From Lachnospiraceae bacterium UBA3273 (lineage in GTDB: Bacteria > Bacillota > Clostridia > Lachnospirales > Lachnospiraceae), in assembly GCA_002362385.1 (NCBI GenBank), contig DEUB01000001.1, positions 1-47,867 of the forward strand: 47,867 nt of DNA. The letters run 5' to 3'. The translations under genes were made by a program, and so were the position numbers. Shown here piece by piece: positions 1-7,997 of this stretch (its first letter is position 1; the number at the start of each line of letters is the position of its first letter). The notes below the pieces were generated by a model. That model saw nothing but the letters and a program-made list of their open reading frames with translations, ran no database searches and was not told the origin of the DNA.

Positions 1-30
1 ATCAATCCTGATTGCTTACATAAATCACAC

Positions 31-72
31 AAAAAAGTAACCGCCCTCTGCCAAAGTCGCGGTTACTTTTTT
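31..72. terminator. Bidirectional intrinsic terminator
   Basis: A perfect 14-bp inverted repeat (AAAAAAGTAACCGC at 31-44, its complement at 59-72) encloses a 14-nt loop. The A-run on one side and T-run on the other make it look like a terminator in both directions. It could end a gene to the left of the window and any minus-strand transcript coming from 374-727. Confidence 0.75.
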
Positions 73-141
73 GTAGTAATCTAAGCCGAGGCTGACCGTC
101 TATCGGCAGTACCTCTTTTTGTGCTTTTATTGTAACAGATT

Positions 142-175
142 CCCCTGTGGATGTCAAACGCCGCGGGGCTTTTTT
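142..175 (+). terminator. Intrinsic terminator (plus strand)
   Basis: CCCC-T-GTGG at 142-150 pairs with CCGCGGGG at 161-168 (one bulged T, one G-U pair, 10-nt loop) and is followed by C and six T. This is a good intrinsic terminator shape on the plus strand, although no plus-strand gene is visible just upstream. Confidence 0.55.
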
Positions 176-313
176 CTGCCCTGTGGAGGGTGCTTCTCTC
201 CCTGGCAGATACGGACACAAAAACTGCCTGCAATTTCTCGTGATAATATAAGGGTTTCTGTGATTATATATGAGTAAAACGATAAAAATCGAATGGATAA
301 GCGATAAATAAGA

Positions 314-341
314 AAGGGTTGTTTCGGCAACCATTTTCTTT
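314..341 (+). terminator. Weak terminator-like hairpin
   Basis: GGTTG (317-321) and CAACC (328-332) form a short stem extended by AAA/TTT across one mismatch, followed by a T-rich tail. It is short and of uncertain function. Confidence 0.35.
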
Positions 342-373
342 ACAAAACAGTTTCAGTCCATGCATTTATTTTC

Positions 374-727
374 TTATTGTACAGAAATAATTCCGCAGGG
401 ATTTTGGCGGTATCCGGGAAGGCGATTGTCTGCATCACGAAACCTTTCAGCGGAAGAACGTTCTGCCAGTTTGGGATCACGGAGTTCTTCTGTATCCTTA
501 AGCCATTCTGGAACCGTCCATCCGGCGCTCATCATGTCGAGAAATAGTTGGATCGTTCCGTAATTCTTCAAGGAGTGTTCCGAGTAGCCACCTATGCCGC
601 TCTGTGTCTGCAGCCTTTCACTGCCAAGACAAAATTCGCTGCAGTGTAAATAGCAGTAGTTTCTTCCTTTGTATTCTTTTAATTGCAATCTGATCGTATT
701 GAAAAATTCGTGGTCGCACCTTCGCAA
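374..727 (-). CDS. Hypothetical protein, 117 aa
   Basis: I do not recognise this protein. The frame opens at a TTG (727) about 13 nt downstream of a good extended -10 box (740-745, minus strand), so if that promoter is real the mRNA has a very short leader with no clear ribosome binding site. The product is soluble, with a Cys/Tyr-rich N-terminal third (YCYLHCSEFC) and a charged C-terminal third containing ERSSAERFRDADNRLPG. There is no signal peptide or membrane segment. Amino-acid composition looks like a real protein rather than a shadow frame. It could also be the remnant of a larger gene, because the start is poor. Confidence 0.45.
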   Translation of the reverse strand: MRRCDHEFFNTIRLQLKEYKGRNYCYLHCSEFCLGSERLQTQSGIGGYSEHSLKNYGTIQLFLDMMSAGWTVPEWLKDTEELRDPKLAERSSAERFRDADNRLPGYRQNPCGIISVQ

Positions 728-739
728 TTCAATGGGACA

Positions 740-745
740 ATTATA
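740..745 (-). promoter_or_regulatory. Extended -10 promoter for the 374-727 gene
   Basis: On the minus strand TGGTATAAT gives a perfect TATAAT with a TGn extension. The -35 region, 17 bp upstream, is poor (ATGGAA), as is usual for extended -10 promoters. Confidence 0.45.
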
Positions 746-786
746 CCATGTATGTGAAATTATTCCATGAGTGCGCTTCTTTGTGA

Positions 787-792
787 TATAAT
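787..792 (+). promoter_or_regulatory. Promoter -10 for the flavoprotein gene
   Basis: TGATATAAT gives TATAAT at 787-792 with a TGn extension, about 95 nt before the start at 889. No good -35 hexamer is seen. It lies back to back with the minus-strand promoter at 740-745. Confidence 0.4.
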
Positions 793-888
793 TAGTGGGT
801 TCTTTTACTTTAGCGGGAACGGTATTCTGCCGAAGTAATAGGAAAAAGAAGATGGCTCAAATAAAATGATATGGAGGACGGACAGAGA

Positions 889-1428
889 ATGAGTAATATC
901 GTTATATTGGTCGGAAGTATGAGAAGGGATGGCAATACAGATCTGCTTGCACAGGCATTTGCAGAAGGTGCCCGTGAAAATAACTCTGTGGAGATAGTAT
1001 CCGTTGCCGATTATAAGGTCAATCCTTGTATCGGCTGCAATTCATGTTTTACAAGGGAAAGAAATAAGTGTTTCCAAAATGATGACATGGATGAAATATA
1101 TGAAAAGCTAAGAGCAGCTGACATTGTAGTTGTGGCGTCCCCGGTATATTTTTATGGTATTAGCGCAGAGCTAAAAGCGGTAATCGACAGATTGCATACG
1201 CCTATGAGAAGCGAATTTTCAATCAAAAAACTTGCTTTACTTCTGGTGGGGGCGGCAGAATTGCCGGAATTGTTTGATGCAATAAAATTGCAATATCAGC
1301 TTGTTCTTAATTTTTTCCATTTGGAAGATTTGGGTATGGTGCTTGTGAGAGGAGTTAAGGATAAAGGGGATATCAAAGGAAATGCGGCATTGAAGGAAGC
1401 CTATGATTTGGGTTTGTCCGTTAAATAA
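889..1428 (+). CDS. NAD(P)H-dependent FMN reductase / Fe-S flavoprotein family
   Basis: The protein (179 aa) has a flavodoxin-like fold: an N-terminal strand and phosphate loop (VILVGSMRRDGNTD, residues 5-18) and the FMN-contacting SPVYFYG motif in the middle. Cys47, Cys50, Cys53 and Cys61 form a compact C-x2-C-x2-C-x7-C cluster. In iron-sulfur flavoproteins such a motif (CX2CX2CX4-7C) binds a 4Fe-4S cluster, so electron transfer through both cofactors is plausible. The start at 889 is preferred over the ATG at 871 because GGAGG at 873-877 then serves as ribosome binding site. It is followed by an AraC regulator and a cupin on the same strand; the electron acceptor is unknown. Confidence 0.8.
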   Translation: MSNIVILVGSMRRDGNTDLLAQAFAEGARENNSVEIVSVADYKVNPCIGCNSCFTRERNKCFQNDDMDEIYEKLRAADIVVVASPVYFYGISAELKAVIDRLHTPMRSEFSIKKLALLLVGAAELPELFDAIKLQYQLVLNFFHLEDLGMVLVRGVKDKGDIKGNAALKEAYDLGLSVK

Positions 1429-1492
1429 TGAGGTTTTGAGTAACTCAAAGATTTGTTAAGGAATAATAAGGACCGGCAGGAGTAAAAGACAT

Positions 1493-2239
1493 ATGCAATA
1501 TTATCAATGCTGTAAATATCCAATTGAGTTCGTGTTGTCAGAGAATATTGATAAGCATTTTGATTCCCATAACCATGTAGGGCATTATGTCATATCAGTT
1601 GTCATGCAGGGAACGGTGGCAGTTTGCTGGGAAAACGAAGAAGTGGCGTGTCGCAGGGGGGATGTGTTTATCATCCCACCCTATGCCGTACATTCCGTGT
1701 GTCAGGGAAGAGATGCGTGTCTGCTGTCTATGTGTGTAGGAACCGCTCTTATTGAGGAAACAGATTTAGAAACAGCAGAGGATATTGTTCAAAAGTTGTT
1801 ATTGGAGATAATGGAGCAGGGTATTTTCGGAAGGGAGCAAAGGGAAAAGTTGCTGGCTTCCATGCGGATGCTTTACTTTCTCCGGGATAACGGACGGAAA
1901 GAAATGGATGCAGGTATAAAAATACTTGCTGATAAAATTGTAAGCCACCCGGAACAGGAGCTGTCCATAGAAATATTGGCGGCGGATATTTTTGTCAGCA
2001 AATATTACTTTATAAGAAAATTTAAAAGCAGTGTCGGAATGACGCCGCATCAGTTCTGTATCCAGAATCGCATACGGAAATCGCAGGGGCTGCTGGATGG
2101 GGAGAAGACAATCAGCAGGATTGCTGCGGAAATGGGGTTTTATGACCAGAGCCATTTTGACAAGGCTTTCCAAAGGATTGTTGGGATATCTCCATCAGAG
2201 TATATCTATTCCAAAAAGCAAATAGGGCAGAATACATAG
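1493..2239 (+). CDS. AraC family transcriptional regulator
   Basis: This 248-aa protein has an N-terminal cupin-like sensing domain (roughly residues 15-90, with the HFDSHNHVGHY segment) and a C-terminal double helix-turn-helix of AraC/XylS type (roughly 145-245). The second HTH carries the family signature ending in FxxxxGISPSEY. It starts 64 nt after the flavoprotein gene and precedes a cupin gene, so it probably controls one or both neighbours in response to a small ligand. The ligand cannot be read from the sequence. Confidence 0.9.
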   Translation: MQYYQCCKYPIEFVLSENIDKHFDSHNHVGHYVISVVMQGTVAVCWENEEVACRRGDVFIIPPYAVHSVCQGRDACLLSMCVGTALIEETDLETAEDIVQKLLLEIMEQGIFGREQREKLLASMRMLYFLRDNGRKEMDAGIKILADKIVSHPEQELSIEILAADIFVSKYYFIRKFKSSVGMTPHQFCIQNRIRKSQGLLDGEKTISRIAAEMGFYDQSHFDKAFQRIVGISPSEYIYSKKQIGQNT

Positions 2240-2322
2240 GGCAATTTTTTACAAGACATGCTAACTTCCAAAGAATATGATTGAAACGTAAGACAGATCA
2301 CATATTTTATCGGAGGTGCAGA

Positions 2323-2706
2323 ATGGATACATTTGAATTGTTTAACAATGGAAAATTAGTTATGCCGGAAAAGGAAATTGGTTTTGCAGGGATTGAATGG
2401 TCAGAGCATCCGACTTTTAAGGGCGTTGAGTTGAAACATATCATCACGGCAAAGGACACAGATGGAAAGTTCAGCTACCATTTGGTACAGATTGCTCCCG
2501 ATTGCAGTATTGGAAACCATACCCATGAAACTCAGCTAGAAACGCATGAGGTAATAAAGGGGAGCGGAAAGTGTGTAAATGCAGACAGCACCATTCCGTA
2601 TGAACCCGGTACAATATCCATCATGCAGGCGGGTGTGCCGCATGAAGTCGATGCAGGTTCAGAGGGATTATATCTGTTTGCCAAGTTTATGCCTGCATTA
2701 TGTTGA
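2323..2706 (+). CDS. Small cupin domain protein
   Basis: A single-domain cupin of 127 aa. The metal-binding motif is visible as GNHTHETQLETHEVIKG (G-x-H-x-H with a downstream Glu), and the second motif GVPHEVDAG holds the third His. The frame extends upstream to 2281, but GGAGG at 2312-2316 places the start at the ATG 2323. It may be an isomerase, a dioxygenase-like enzyme or a ligand-binding protein; cupins this small cannot be assigned by sequence alone. It probably belongs with the upstream AraC regulator. Confidence 0.8.
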   Translation: MDTFELFNNGKLVMPEKEIGFAGIEWSEHPTFKGVELKHIITAKDTDGKFSYHLVQIAPDCSIGNHTHETQLETHEVIKGSGKCVNADSTIPYEPGTISIMQAGVPHEVDAGSEGLYLFAKFMPALC

Positions 2707-2778
2707 ATTGAATAAAGTGATAACAAGAAAGACCGGGCGGCCTGATAACGGAAATTAATTTTTACACTTGGCAGATGC

Positions 2779-2862
2779 TTTTCGTTCCATTTTGTATGCC
2801 TTTCGTTCCCCGCATCCCCAAATAACAAATAATCTGCCGATAAATTAAATGACGGAACATAA
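2779..2862 (+). promoter_or_regulatory. Composite sigma-28-type promoter, copy 1 (MCP)
   Basis: GCCGATAA at 2836-2843 matches the -10 of flagellar sigma factor SigD/FliA promoters; the -35 region (CCCAAATA, 11 nt before) is weaker than the TAAA consensus. Upstream lie two TTTCGTTCC boxes at 2780-2788 and 2801-2809, 21 bp apart. GACGGAA follows at 2851. The same arrangement recurs at 7034-7110 and 12562-12624. The MCP start is about 150 nt downstream. Confidence 0.7.
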
Positions 2863-2994
2863 TAGAATCCGAGGTAATGAATTTTGAAGTATGTGAGAGG
2901 GAGTATCTTTGTTGATATAATTACTTCATTTATTTTTTGATTTGTGTTATTCTATAGACATGTTATGCAAATGTTAATCAACAAGGAGAGACCA

Positions 2995-5067
2995 ATGAAA
3001 AAGAAAAGTATTTTCCGGCAGTTACTGTTTCCGATAATTGCAATCGTATGTGCTTTGGCAGTATGCCTGACAGGTATTACGGTCGTGATTTTTATGAAGG
3101 CATATGAGGATGAGATCTACAGCCGGGGAAGGGATAAGTCGTTACTGGTGGCAGGCGATATCTCTACTTTTTTGGACGGCGCCTATGGGGTTACGGAGGA
3201 ATTGTCGGTAAACCCCAGCATTCTTACAATGAAAACAGATGTGCAGACTCCCATACTGGAGGACTGTGTAAAACGAAATTCCTACCTGGAGCTGCTTTAT
3301 GTTCAAGGGACGGATGGTATGCAGACGGGGCGTTCCTCCGGCGAGCTTGCAGACCGCTCAACACGGTGGTGGTTTGTGCAGACCATGGAAGAGCAGAAGG
3401 CTTTTATTTCCAAATCATATTATTCTGTCAATACAGGTATGCCATGTGCGTCGATATTTTTTCCCATGTATAGAACTGACGAATTGGTGGGAATCTTCGC
3501 AGTGGATTTAAAATTGGACTATCTGCAAAGTCTGATTGAAAAATTTTCTGATATGGAGAACGGGGAATATTCCTTCGTCATCGATGGGGAAGGAGTTGTA
3601 GTTGCCCACCCGGACAGCACGCAGATAGAAGAATTGTATAATTACAAACTGCAGACCAAAACCGTATCTAAGAAAGATGAGGCAGGGCAGCCTTTACTGG
3701 ATGCAGACGGCGGTATCATAACGGAGGAGCAGAGCATTACGATTTCAAAAGATTACCAGGAAATTATTTCCGACGTTATGGCGGGAAATTCCGGAAGCCG
3801 GAAAATAAAAAATGACGGGGAATCTTACTTTGTAAGCTATGCGTCGATTCCTTTAAAGGGAGAATCGGATTCCTGGTCTGTGATAACGCTTCACAAGGAA
3901 ACCTCAGCGATGGCAGTAGTGTACAGGATCTGCGTAATTGCATTGGTTATAGCCATTCTGGTAATTGCCGCAGCCGTTTTGGTCATTGCGCTTTTAGCGC
4001 GCAGACTGACGGAACCTATCGTTTCCATAACGGAGCTGGTCAAAAATGCATCGGACGGGGACTTTACGGTACGGGCAGCGGAGGACAGCCAGAATGAGAT
4101 CGGCACGCTTTCAAAGAGTTTAAATAAAATGACTGCAAAAATTTCTTCCATATTTTCAAGAATTACCGGCATTACCGGAGAAGTGGTGCAAAGTTCCGGA
4201 CATCTGAAGGATATTGAAACGGATGCGGATTCCATCAGCCGGGCGGTACGGGAAATTTCTAATGGTGCGGAAACGCAGAATACGGAAATAAACCAGGTCT
4301 TTATGAGAGCGGAAAATCTGGAAGAAAACTTTGACCAGTTACAGGAAAAAAGCAGCCTTTTGCTGACGGATGCACAAAATACGATGCTATCGGGCGAGAA
4401 CGGCATGTTAAGCGTTACGGAATTAAAGGAACAGAACGAGGCGGCATCAAAGGGCATGTCCGATTCTTATGAAAAGATTCTGTTGCTGGAAGAGCATTCC
4501 CGGAAGATTTTCGGAATATTAAGTACAATTAATAAAATTTCTTCTAAGACCGGAATGCTTGCCTTGAACGCCTCTATCGAAGCGGCGCGTGTGGGGGAAC
4601 AGGGACGGGGATTTTCCGTTGTAGCAGGTTCAATCGGAAAGCTTGCGTCTGATTCTGCGGCTGCTACTGCCGATATTGAAAAAATTATCGAGGAGTTGTG
4701 CCGGGACATTTCGGATACGGTTGCGCATATAGAAACGATCCGTACAAATATTGAAGGGCAGACACAGGCGGTAGAGAAGGTACAGGAAACATTTGCCGAT
4801 TTTCGCATGTTGGCAGAAAAGACAAAGGAATCGGTCAGCAGCATAGAACAATTGGTGGACGAAATGCATGAAAGCAATCGTTATGTAGTTCATGCGGTAG
4901 AGCGGATGAGGGATATTTCCACGAATACGGCAGAGTTGACGGATAAAGCGGCAGATTCATTGGAGGAACAGCTGCATGGAATCCGGAATGTGTCGGAACG
5001 TATTGACGCGCTTTCTCTGGTTTCTGAAGAGATGGAACAGGAAATGACGAAATTTAAGCTGGTCTGA
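2995..5067 (+). CDS. Methyl-accepting chemotaxis protein with dCache sensor
   Basis: This 690-aa membrane receptor has TM1 at about 8-36, an extracellular double-Cache domain, TM2 near 305-335, a HAMP domain and a long cytoplasmic coiled coil with the conserved signalling tip (NASIEAARVGEQGRGFSVVA). In the distal Cache module Arg124, Trp126, Phe127 and Asp171 fit the Arg-x-Trp-aromatic...Asp pattern of amino-acid-binding dCache domains such as PctA, so an amino acid ligand is a reasonable guess. Start at 2995 follows AAGGAGAG; an in-frame ATG at 2944 lacks a binding site. It signals through CheW/CheA to the flagellar motor, in keeping with the sigma-28-type promoter upstream. Confidence 0.93.
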   Translation: MKKKSIFRQLLFPIIAIVCALAVCLTGITVVIFMKAYEDEIYSRGRDKSLLVAGDISTFLDGAYGVTEELSVNPSILTMKTDVQTPILEDCVKRNSYLELLYVQGTDGMQTGRSSGELADRSTRWWFVQTMEEQKAFISKSYYSVNTGMPCASIFFPMYRTDELVGIFAVDLKLDYLQSLIEKFSDMENGEYSFVIDGEGVVVAHPDSTQIEELYNYKLQTKTVSKKDEAGQPLLDADGGIITEEQSITISKDYQEIISDVMAGNSGSRKIKNDGESYFVSYASIPLKGESDSWSVITLHKETSAMAVVYRICVIALVIAILVIAAAVLVIALLARRLTEPIVSITELVKNASDGDFTVRAAEDSQNEIGTLSKSLNKMTAKISSIFSRITGITGEVVQSSGHLKDIETDADSISRAVREISNGAETQNTEINQVFMRAENLEENFDQLQEKSSLLLTDAQNTMLSGENGMLSVTELKEQNEAASKGMSDSYEKILLLEEHSRKIFGILSTINKISSKTGMLALNASIEAARVGEQGRGFSVVAGSIGKLASDSAAATADIEKIIEELCRDISDTVAHIETIRTNIEGQTQAVEKVQETFADFRMLAEKTKESVSSIEQLVDEMHESNRYVVHAVERMRDISTNTAELTDKAADSLEEQLHGIRNVSERIDALSLVSEEMEQEMTKFKLV

Positions 5068-5106
5068 TTGGAAGCTCCAAAACAATAAACCGAAAACATT
5101 TTTAAG

Positions 5107-5138
5107 CAGCGGAAGGCCTGTGAGTCTTCCGCTGTTTC
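5107..5138 (+). terminator. Terminator after the MCP gene
   Basis: CAGCGGAAG (5107-5115) pairs perfectly with CTTCCGCTG (5126-5134) around a 10-nt loop, followed by a short TTT. The U-tract is weak, but the position 40 nt after the MCP stop supports the call. Confidence 0.6.
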
Positions 5139-5162
5139 ATGTTGTGAATATTTTTTCTTATT

Positions 5163-5197
5163 TGAAACTTTTTGGGTATCTGAAAAATCTATATAAT
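5163..5197 (+). promoter_or_regulatory. Candidate ECF autoregulatory promoter
   Basis: TGAAACTTTTT at 5163 followed, 17 nt after TGAAAC, by AATCTATA resembles SigV/SigX/SigW-type promoters (TGAAAC-N16-CGTCTA). This is what would be expected if the sigma factor just downstream transcribes its own gene. TATAAT at 5192-5197 offers an alternative sigma-A reading with a poor -35. Confidence 0.5.
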
Positions 5198-5229
5198 AAA
5201 AGAATTAAACAGAAAGGTGCGTACCTGTT

Positions 5230-5730
5230 ATGAAACAAGAATTATATGAAAAATTAATCCAGTATATTCTTGAAAACCAAGACCGGTTTTATAGATTGGC
5301 TTACAGTTATACCAGAAATCAGGAGGACGCTCTTGATGTTGTCCAAAGTGCGGTCTGCAGAGCGCTTGAGGCGCATAAAAGCATTAAAAATGAGGATGCG
5401 GTCAAGACCTGGTTTTATAGAATATTAATTAACGAATGTCTGACAGTGTTAAAAAAGCGGAAGAGGTTTTTGCCGGCAAATGATGACCCGGGACGGGAGG
5501 AGGCGTATTATGAAAAGGGATATGAGCAGGATGATGATCTGGAAAAAGAATTAGACAGGTTGGAGCCGGATGTGCAGGGAATTATCAAACTCAGGTTTTT
5601 TGAAGAGTTGTCGCTGAAAGAAATTTCCTGTATTACGGGACTAAATCTGAATACGGTTAAAACGAAACTCTATCGCGGCTTAAAGCAGTTAAAAGAAAAT
5701 ATTCAGGAGGCAGATATATGGGAAAATTAG
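5230..5730 (+). CDS. ECF RNA polymerase sigma factor (SigV-like)
   Basis: At 166 aa this is a typical ECF sigma factor with region 2 (about residues 15-75, including RLAYSYTRNQEDALDVVQ) and region 4 (about 115-160, HTH with LSLKEISCITGLNLNTVKTK). It directs RNA polymerase to a small regulon, probably for cell-envelope stress. Its stop overlaps the start of an RsiV-like membrane anti-sigma factor by 13 nt, so the two are translationally coupled. The pairing with an RsiV-type partner suggests the SigV class, which responds to lysozyme in Bacillus and Enterococcus; that ligand is inference here. Confidence 0.92.
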   Translation: MKQELYEKLIQYILENQDRFYRLAYSYTRNQEDALDVVQSAVCRALEAHKSIKNEDAVKTWFYRILINECLTVLKKRKRFLPANDDPGREEAYYEKGYEQDDDLEKELDRLEPDVQGIIKLRFFEELSLKEISCITGLNLNTVKTKLYRGLKQLKENIQEADIWEN

Positions 5731-6968
5731 ATGAAATGAAAGAACGATATGACCAGACCGCTATTCCGGAGGAACTTAACGTCCGGATACGGCAGGAAAT
5801 AGAAATGTCAAGAAACAAACAGGCAGAAAAAAGAGGAAAGGGCAGAAGCCGAAGAATCAAGGTAATAATACGCAGTATGGAAGTCGCAGCTGCAGCCGCA
5901 TGCATTCTTTTTACGGCGGCTTTGAATACGAGTTCCGTATTTGCAAAAGAAGCAGGGCAGCTTCCGGTAATCGGAGGTCTTGCCCGGGTACTGACATTCC
6001 GTTCCTATGAAACAGAAAAGGATGATATAGCGGTATCTGTGGAAATTCCAACCATTGAGATGATCGCAGAGGATACCGGGATAGCAGTGGATGAAATCAA
6101 TCAGGAAATCCTTGCCCGTTGTGAACAGTATGCAGATGAAGCGCTCCAGCGTGCAGAGGAATACAGGACGGCTTTCCTGGAAACGGGAGGAACACAGGAA
6201 GAATGGGCGCAGCACGATATAAAGATTACCGTGGATTATGAGATTAAGCAGCAGAATGGCGATTATCTTTCCTTTGTCGTAAGAGGAACTGAAAACTGGA
6301 CAACGGCTTATAGCGAATCAAACTATTACAACCTGGATTTAAGAACAGGGAAAATGGTCACTTTAAAGGATATGCTGGGCGCAGATTATGTGGAAGTGGC
6401 AAACGAAAGCATCAGGAAGCAGATCGCTGAAAGACAAAAGGCGGGAGAAGTATTCTTTACGGCAGAGGAAGGAGGTTTTGCAGGGATTTCGGAGAATGCG
6501 AAGTTCTATATTAATAAGAATAACCGTCCCGTTATCGTTTTTGAAAAATATGAAATTGCACCTGGTTCGTCAGGAGAGATTGAATTTGAAATTACATTGG
6601 AGGAAACAGCGCAGACATCAGAAGTATATGAAGATAACTTCGCCGTTGACAGCAAGGCGGCGAAGGAATTTGCCGAGAAGGTTAAGGAAGCGGCGGCACA
6701 AAAGGATCTGGAGGCATTGGCAGAACTGACTGCATTTCCGGTTTATGTGGGATTGCCGGATGCCGGTGTGGTAGAGACCAGGGAGGATTTTTTGAATCTT
6801 GGCGCAGAAGCCGTGTTTACGGATGAGCTGTTGGAATCTGTAGAAAAGGCGGATATAGAAAATTTTCAGCCTTCTATGGCGGGATTTTCCATTTCAGACG
6901 GAGGAACGGCAAATATAAACTTTGGTGTTGCGGATGGCAAACTGGCGATCAACGGAATTAATTATTGA
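5718..6968 (+). CDS. RsiV-like membrane anti-sigma factor
   Basis: The 416-aa protein has a short basic cytoplasmic N-terminus (1-52) that should bind the sigma factor, one membrane segment (about 54-75) and a large extracellular part. Residues around 165-295 read as a DUF3298-type domain (NLDLRTGKMVTLKDMLG and following), the module that binds lysozyme in B. subtilis RsiV. No zinc-type H-x3-C-x2-C anti-sigma motif is present. A further domain of about 105 aa (310-416) follows that is not part of the RsiV I know. AGGAGG at 5704 is the ribosome binding site inside the sigma gene. Regulated proteolysis is the likely release mechanism. Confidence 0.82.
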   Translation: MGKLDEMKERYDQTAIPEELNVRIRQEIEMSRNKQAEKRGKGRSRRIKVIIRSMEVAAAAACILFTAALNTSSVFAKEAGQLPVIGGLARVLTFRSYETEKDDIAVSVEIPTIEMIAEDTGIAVDEINQEILARCEQYADEALQRAEEYRTAFLETGGTQEEWAQHDIKITVDYEIKQQNGDYLSFVVRGTENWTTAYSESNYYNLDLRTGKMVTLKDMLGADYVEVANESIRKQIAERQKAGEVFFTAEEGGFAGISENAKFYINKNNRPVIVFEKYEIAPGSSGEIEFEITLEETAQTSEVYEDNFAVDSKAAKEFAEKVKEAAAQKDLEALAELTAFPVYVGLPDAGVVETREDFLNLGAEAVFTDELLESVEKADIENFQPSMAGFSISDGGTANINFGVADGKLAINGINY

Positions 6969-7033
6969 TCATTGGAAAAGGGATAACCGTTCATTAATTA
7001 TAAAAATGAGGCATTAAATTTTCTGAATATACT

Positions 7034-7110
7034 TTTCGTTACATTTTGTATGCTTTTCGTTCCCTGTATCCCTCAAATGTCAGAGAATCGGCCGATAAAG
7101 TAAACGACGG
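7034..7110 (+). promoter_or_regulatory. Composite sigma-28-type promoter, copy 2
   Basis: TTTCGTTAC (7034-7042) and TTTCGTTCC (7055-7063) stand 21 bp apart, and GCCGATAA (7091-7098) begins 36 nt after the start of the second box. The -35 region is CTCAAATG. GACGGAA follows at 7106, the same 15-nt offset from the -10 as in copy 1. Confidence 0.75.
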
Positions 7111-7114
7111 AATA

Positions 7115-7136
7115 TATTTTTAATGGGTTAAAAATA
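7115..7136 (+). repeat. Inverted repeat in the 5' leader of the DUF6033-like gene
   Basis: TATTTTTAA (7115-7123) and TTAAAAATA (7128-7136) form a perfect 9-bp hairpin with loop TGGG, just downstream of the sigma-28-type promoter and 25 nt before the ATG. It is AU-only, so a weak RNA stem; it could be an operator or an mRNA-stability element. Confidence 0.45.
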
Positions 7137-7161
7137 CTTTATCAAGCAGGAGGAAAAGACT

Positions 7162-7881
7162 ATGGCAGTGGAGATTGTAAACAGGTATGCGGCAGGTTAT
7201 AAAGACCCTACAAATCAGGCGGGCAGTACAAAAGAGGACAATGTGAAAACAAGTATAGTGGAGCTGAAAACATCAACACCGGGAGTGACTAAAAGGGAAC
7301 GGATCAAAACGGGCTATAATGACGTAAATGATTATTCTGAATATTTACAAAGCAAGTACCGTTATATGAATACCGGGAGTACTTCAATGGAAGGAGTTCC
7401 GACAACGGTATCCGTATCAGGCGCTTTTTTGAAAAAGTGTATGAATGATCTTAAAAAGGCTAAGTATCTGGAGGAAAATCTGGCGGCACTGCCGGATTGT
7501 GCAAAAAGTGCGGTAGCGGGCTGTCGGGGAACGCTGACCAGTCTCAGCTACCGTATTGACGCCGATGGGAATATTTCGGTCGCAATGTCCGGAACAAGTG
7601 ATCCTGATGGAAAAATAGCCAGAGAGAATGCGGAAAGGAAAGTAAAAGAGAAGAAAGCGGACGAAGAAAAAATTGCAAAAAGGCGCAAGGAGAAGAAGGC
7701 AGCAGAAGAAAAGAATGCGGAAAGGCGGGCGCAGAGGAAGAAGAATCTGGAAAAAGCGACGGAAGGTATGTTTACGGTATCTGCTTCCGGCACGGATATA
7801 AAAAATGTCACAATGAATCTTATAGCTTCGGTTTCCGGTATAGCAGCACCTAAAGGGGCGGGTTTTGACATGAAGGCGTAA
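7162..7881 (+). CDS. DUF6033-like protein of the putative motility regulon
   Basis: A soluble 239-aa protein that I assign tentatively to DUF6033, a Lachnospiraceae-enriched family of unknown function (YSEYLQSKYRYM near 55-65, then a Ser/Leu-rich core with LEENLAALPDC). Residues about 150-195 form a very basic/acidic helix of repeated KEKKA/EEK units, a probable coiled coil. There is no signal peptide or membrane helix. AGGAGG at 7149 fixes the start. The sigma-28-type promoter suggests a role linked to flagella or chemotaxis, which is inference. Confidence 0.7.
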   Translation: MAVEIVNRYAAGYKDPTNQAGSTKEDNVKTSIVELKTSTPGVTKRERIKTGYNDVNDYSEYLQSKYRYMNTGSTSMEGVPTTVSVSGAFLKKCMNDLKKAKYLEENLAALPDCAKSAVAGCRGTLTSLSYRIDADGNISVAMSGTSDPDGKIARENAERKVKEKKADEEKIAKRRKEKKAAEEKNAERRAQRKKNLEKATEGMFTVSASGTDIKNVTMNLIASVSGIAAPKGAGFDMKA

Positions 7882-7921
7882 TTATGAGTGAATTTAAAAT
7901 ATAATTTAAACTAAATGATGA

Positions 7922-7950
7922 TTGACAGTTTATTTCGTTTTAGATAGAAT
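7922..7950 (+). promoter_or_regulatory. Sigma-A promoter of the DUF4180 gene
   Basis: TTGACA at 7922-7927, a 17-bp spacer and TAGAAT at 7945-7950 make a near-consensus vegetative promoter about 48 nt before the ATG. Confidence 0.75.
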
Positions 7951-7997
7951 ATGGACTTAACTGGAATTTGTACTGCAAATGAGGTTAGGAGGATATT

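Larger units (their letters stand above)
1..373. other. Gene-free left edge with hairpins
   Basis: No convincing gene is seen here. Open frames exist on both strands but their translations are low-quality and lie across hairpins. The stretch holds three terminator-like hairpins (listed separately) and otherwise AT-rich spacer. The first hairpin may end a gene that lies to the left of the window. Confidence 0.6.

Noticed and set aside
4668..4675. Another GCCGATAT inside the MCP gene
   Set aside because: It lies within conserved coding sequence, lacks the TTTCGTT boxes and precedes no gene start.
3891..4877. Long minus-strand open frames opposite the MCP gene
   Set aside because: Ser/Phe/Ile-rich antisense products of the MCP coiled-coil region without start signals.
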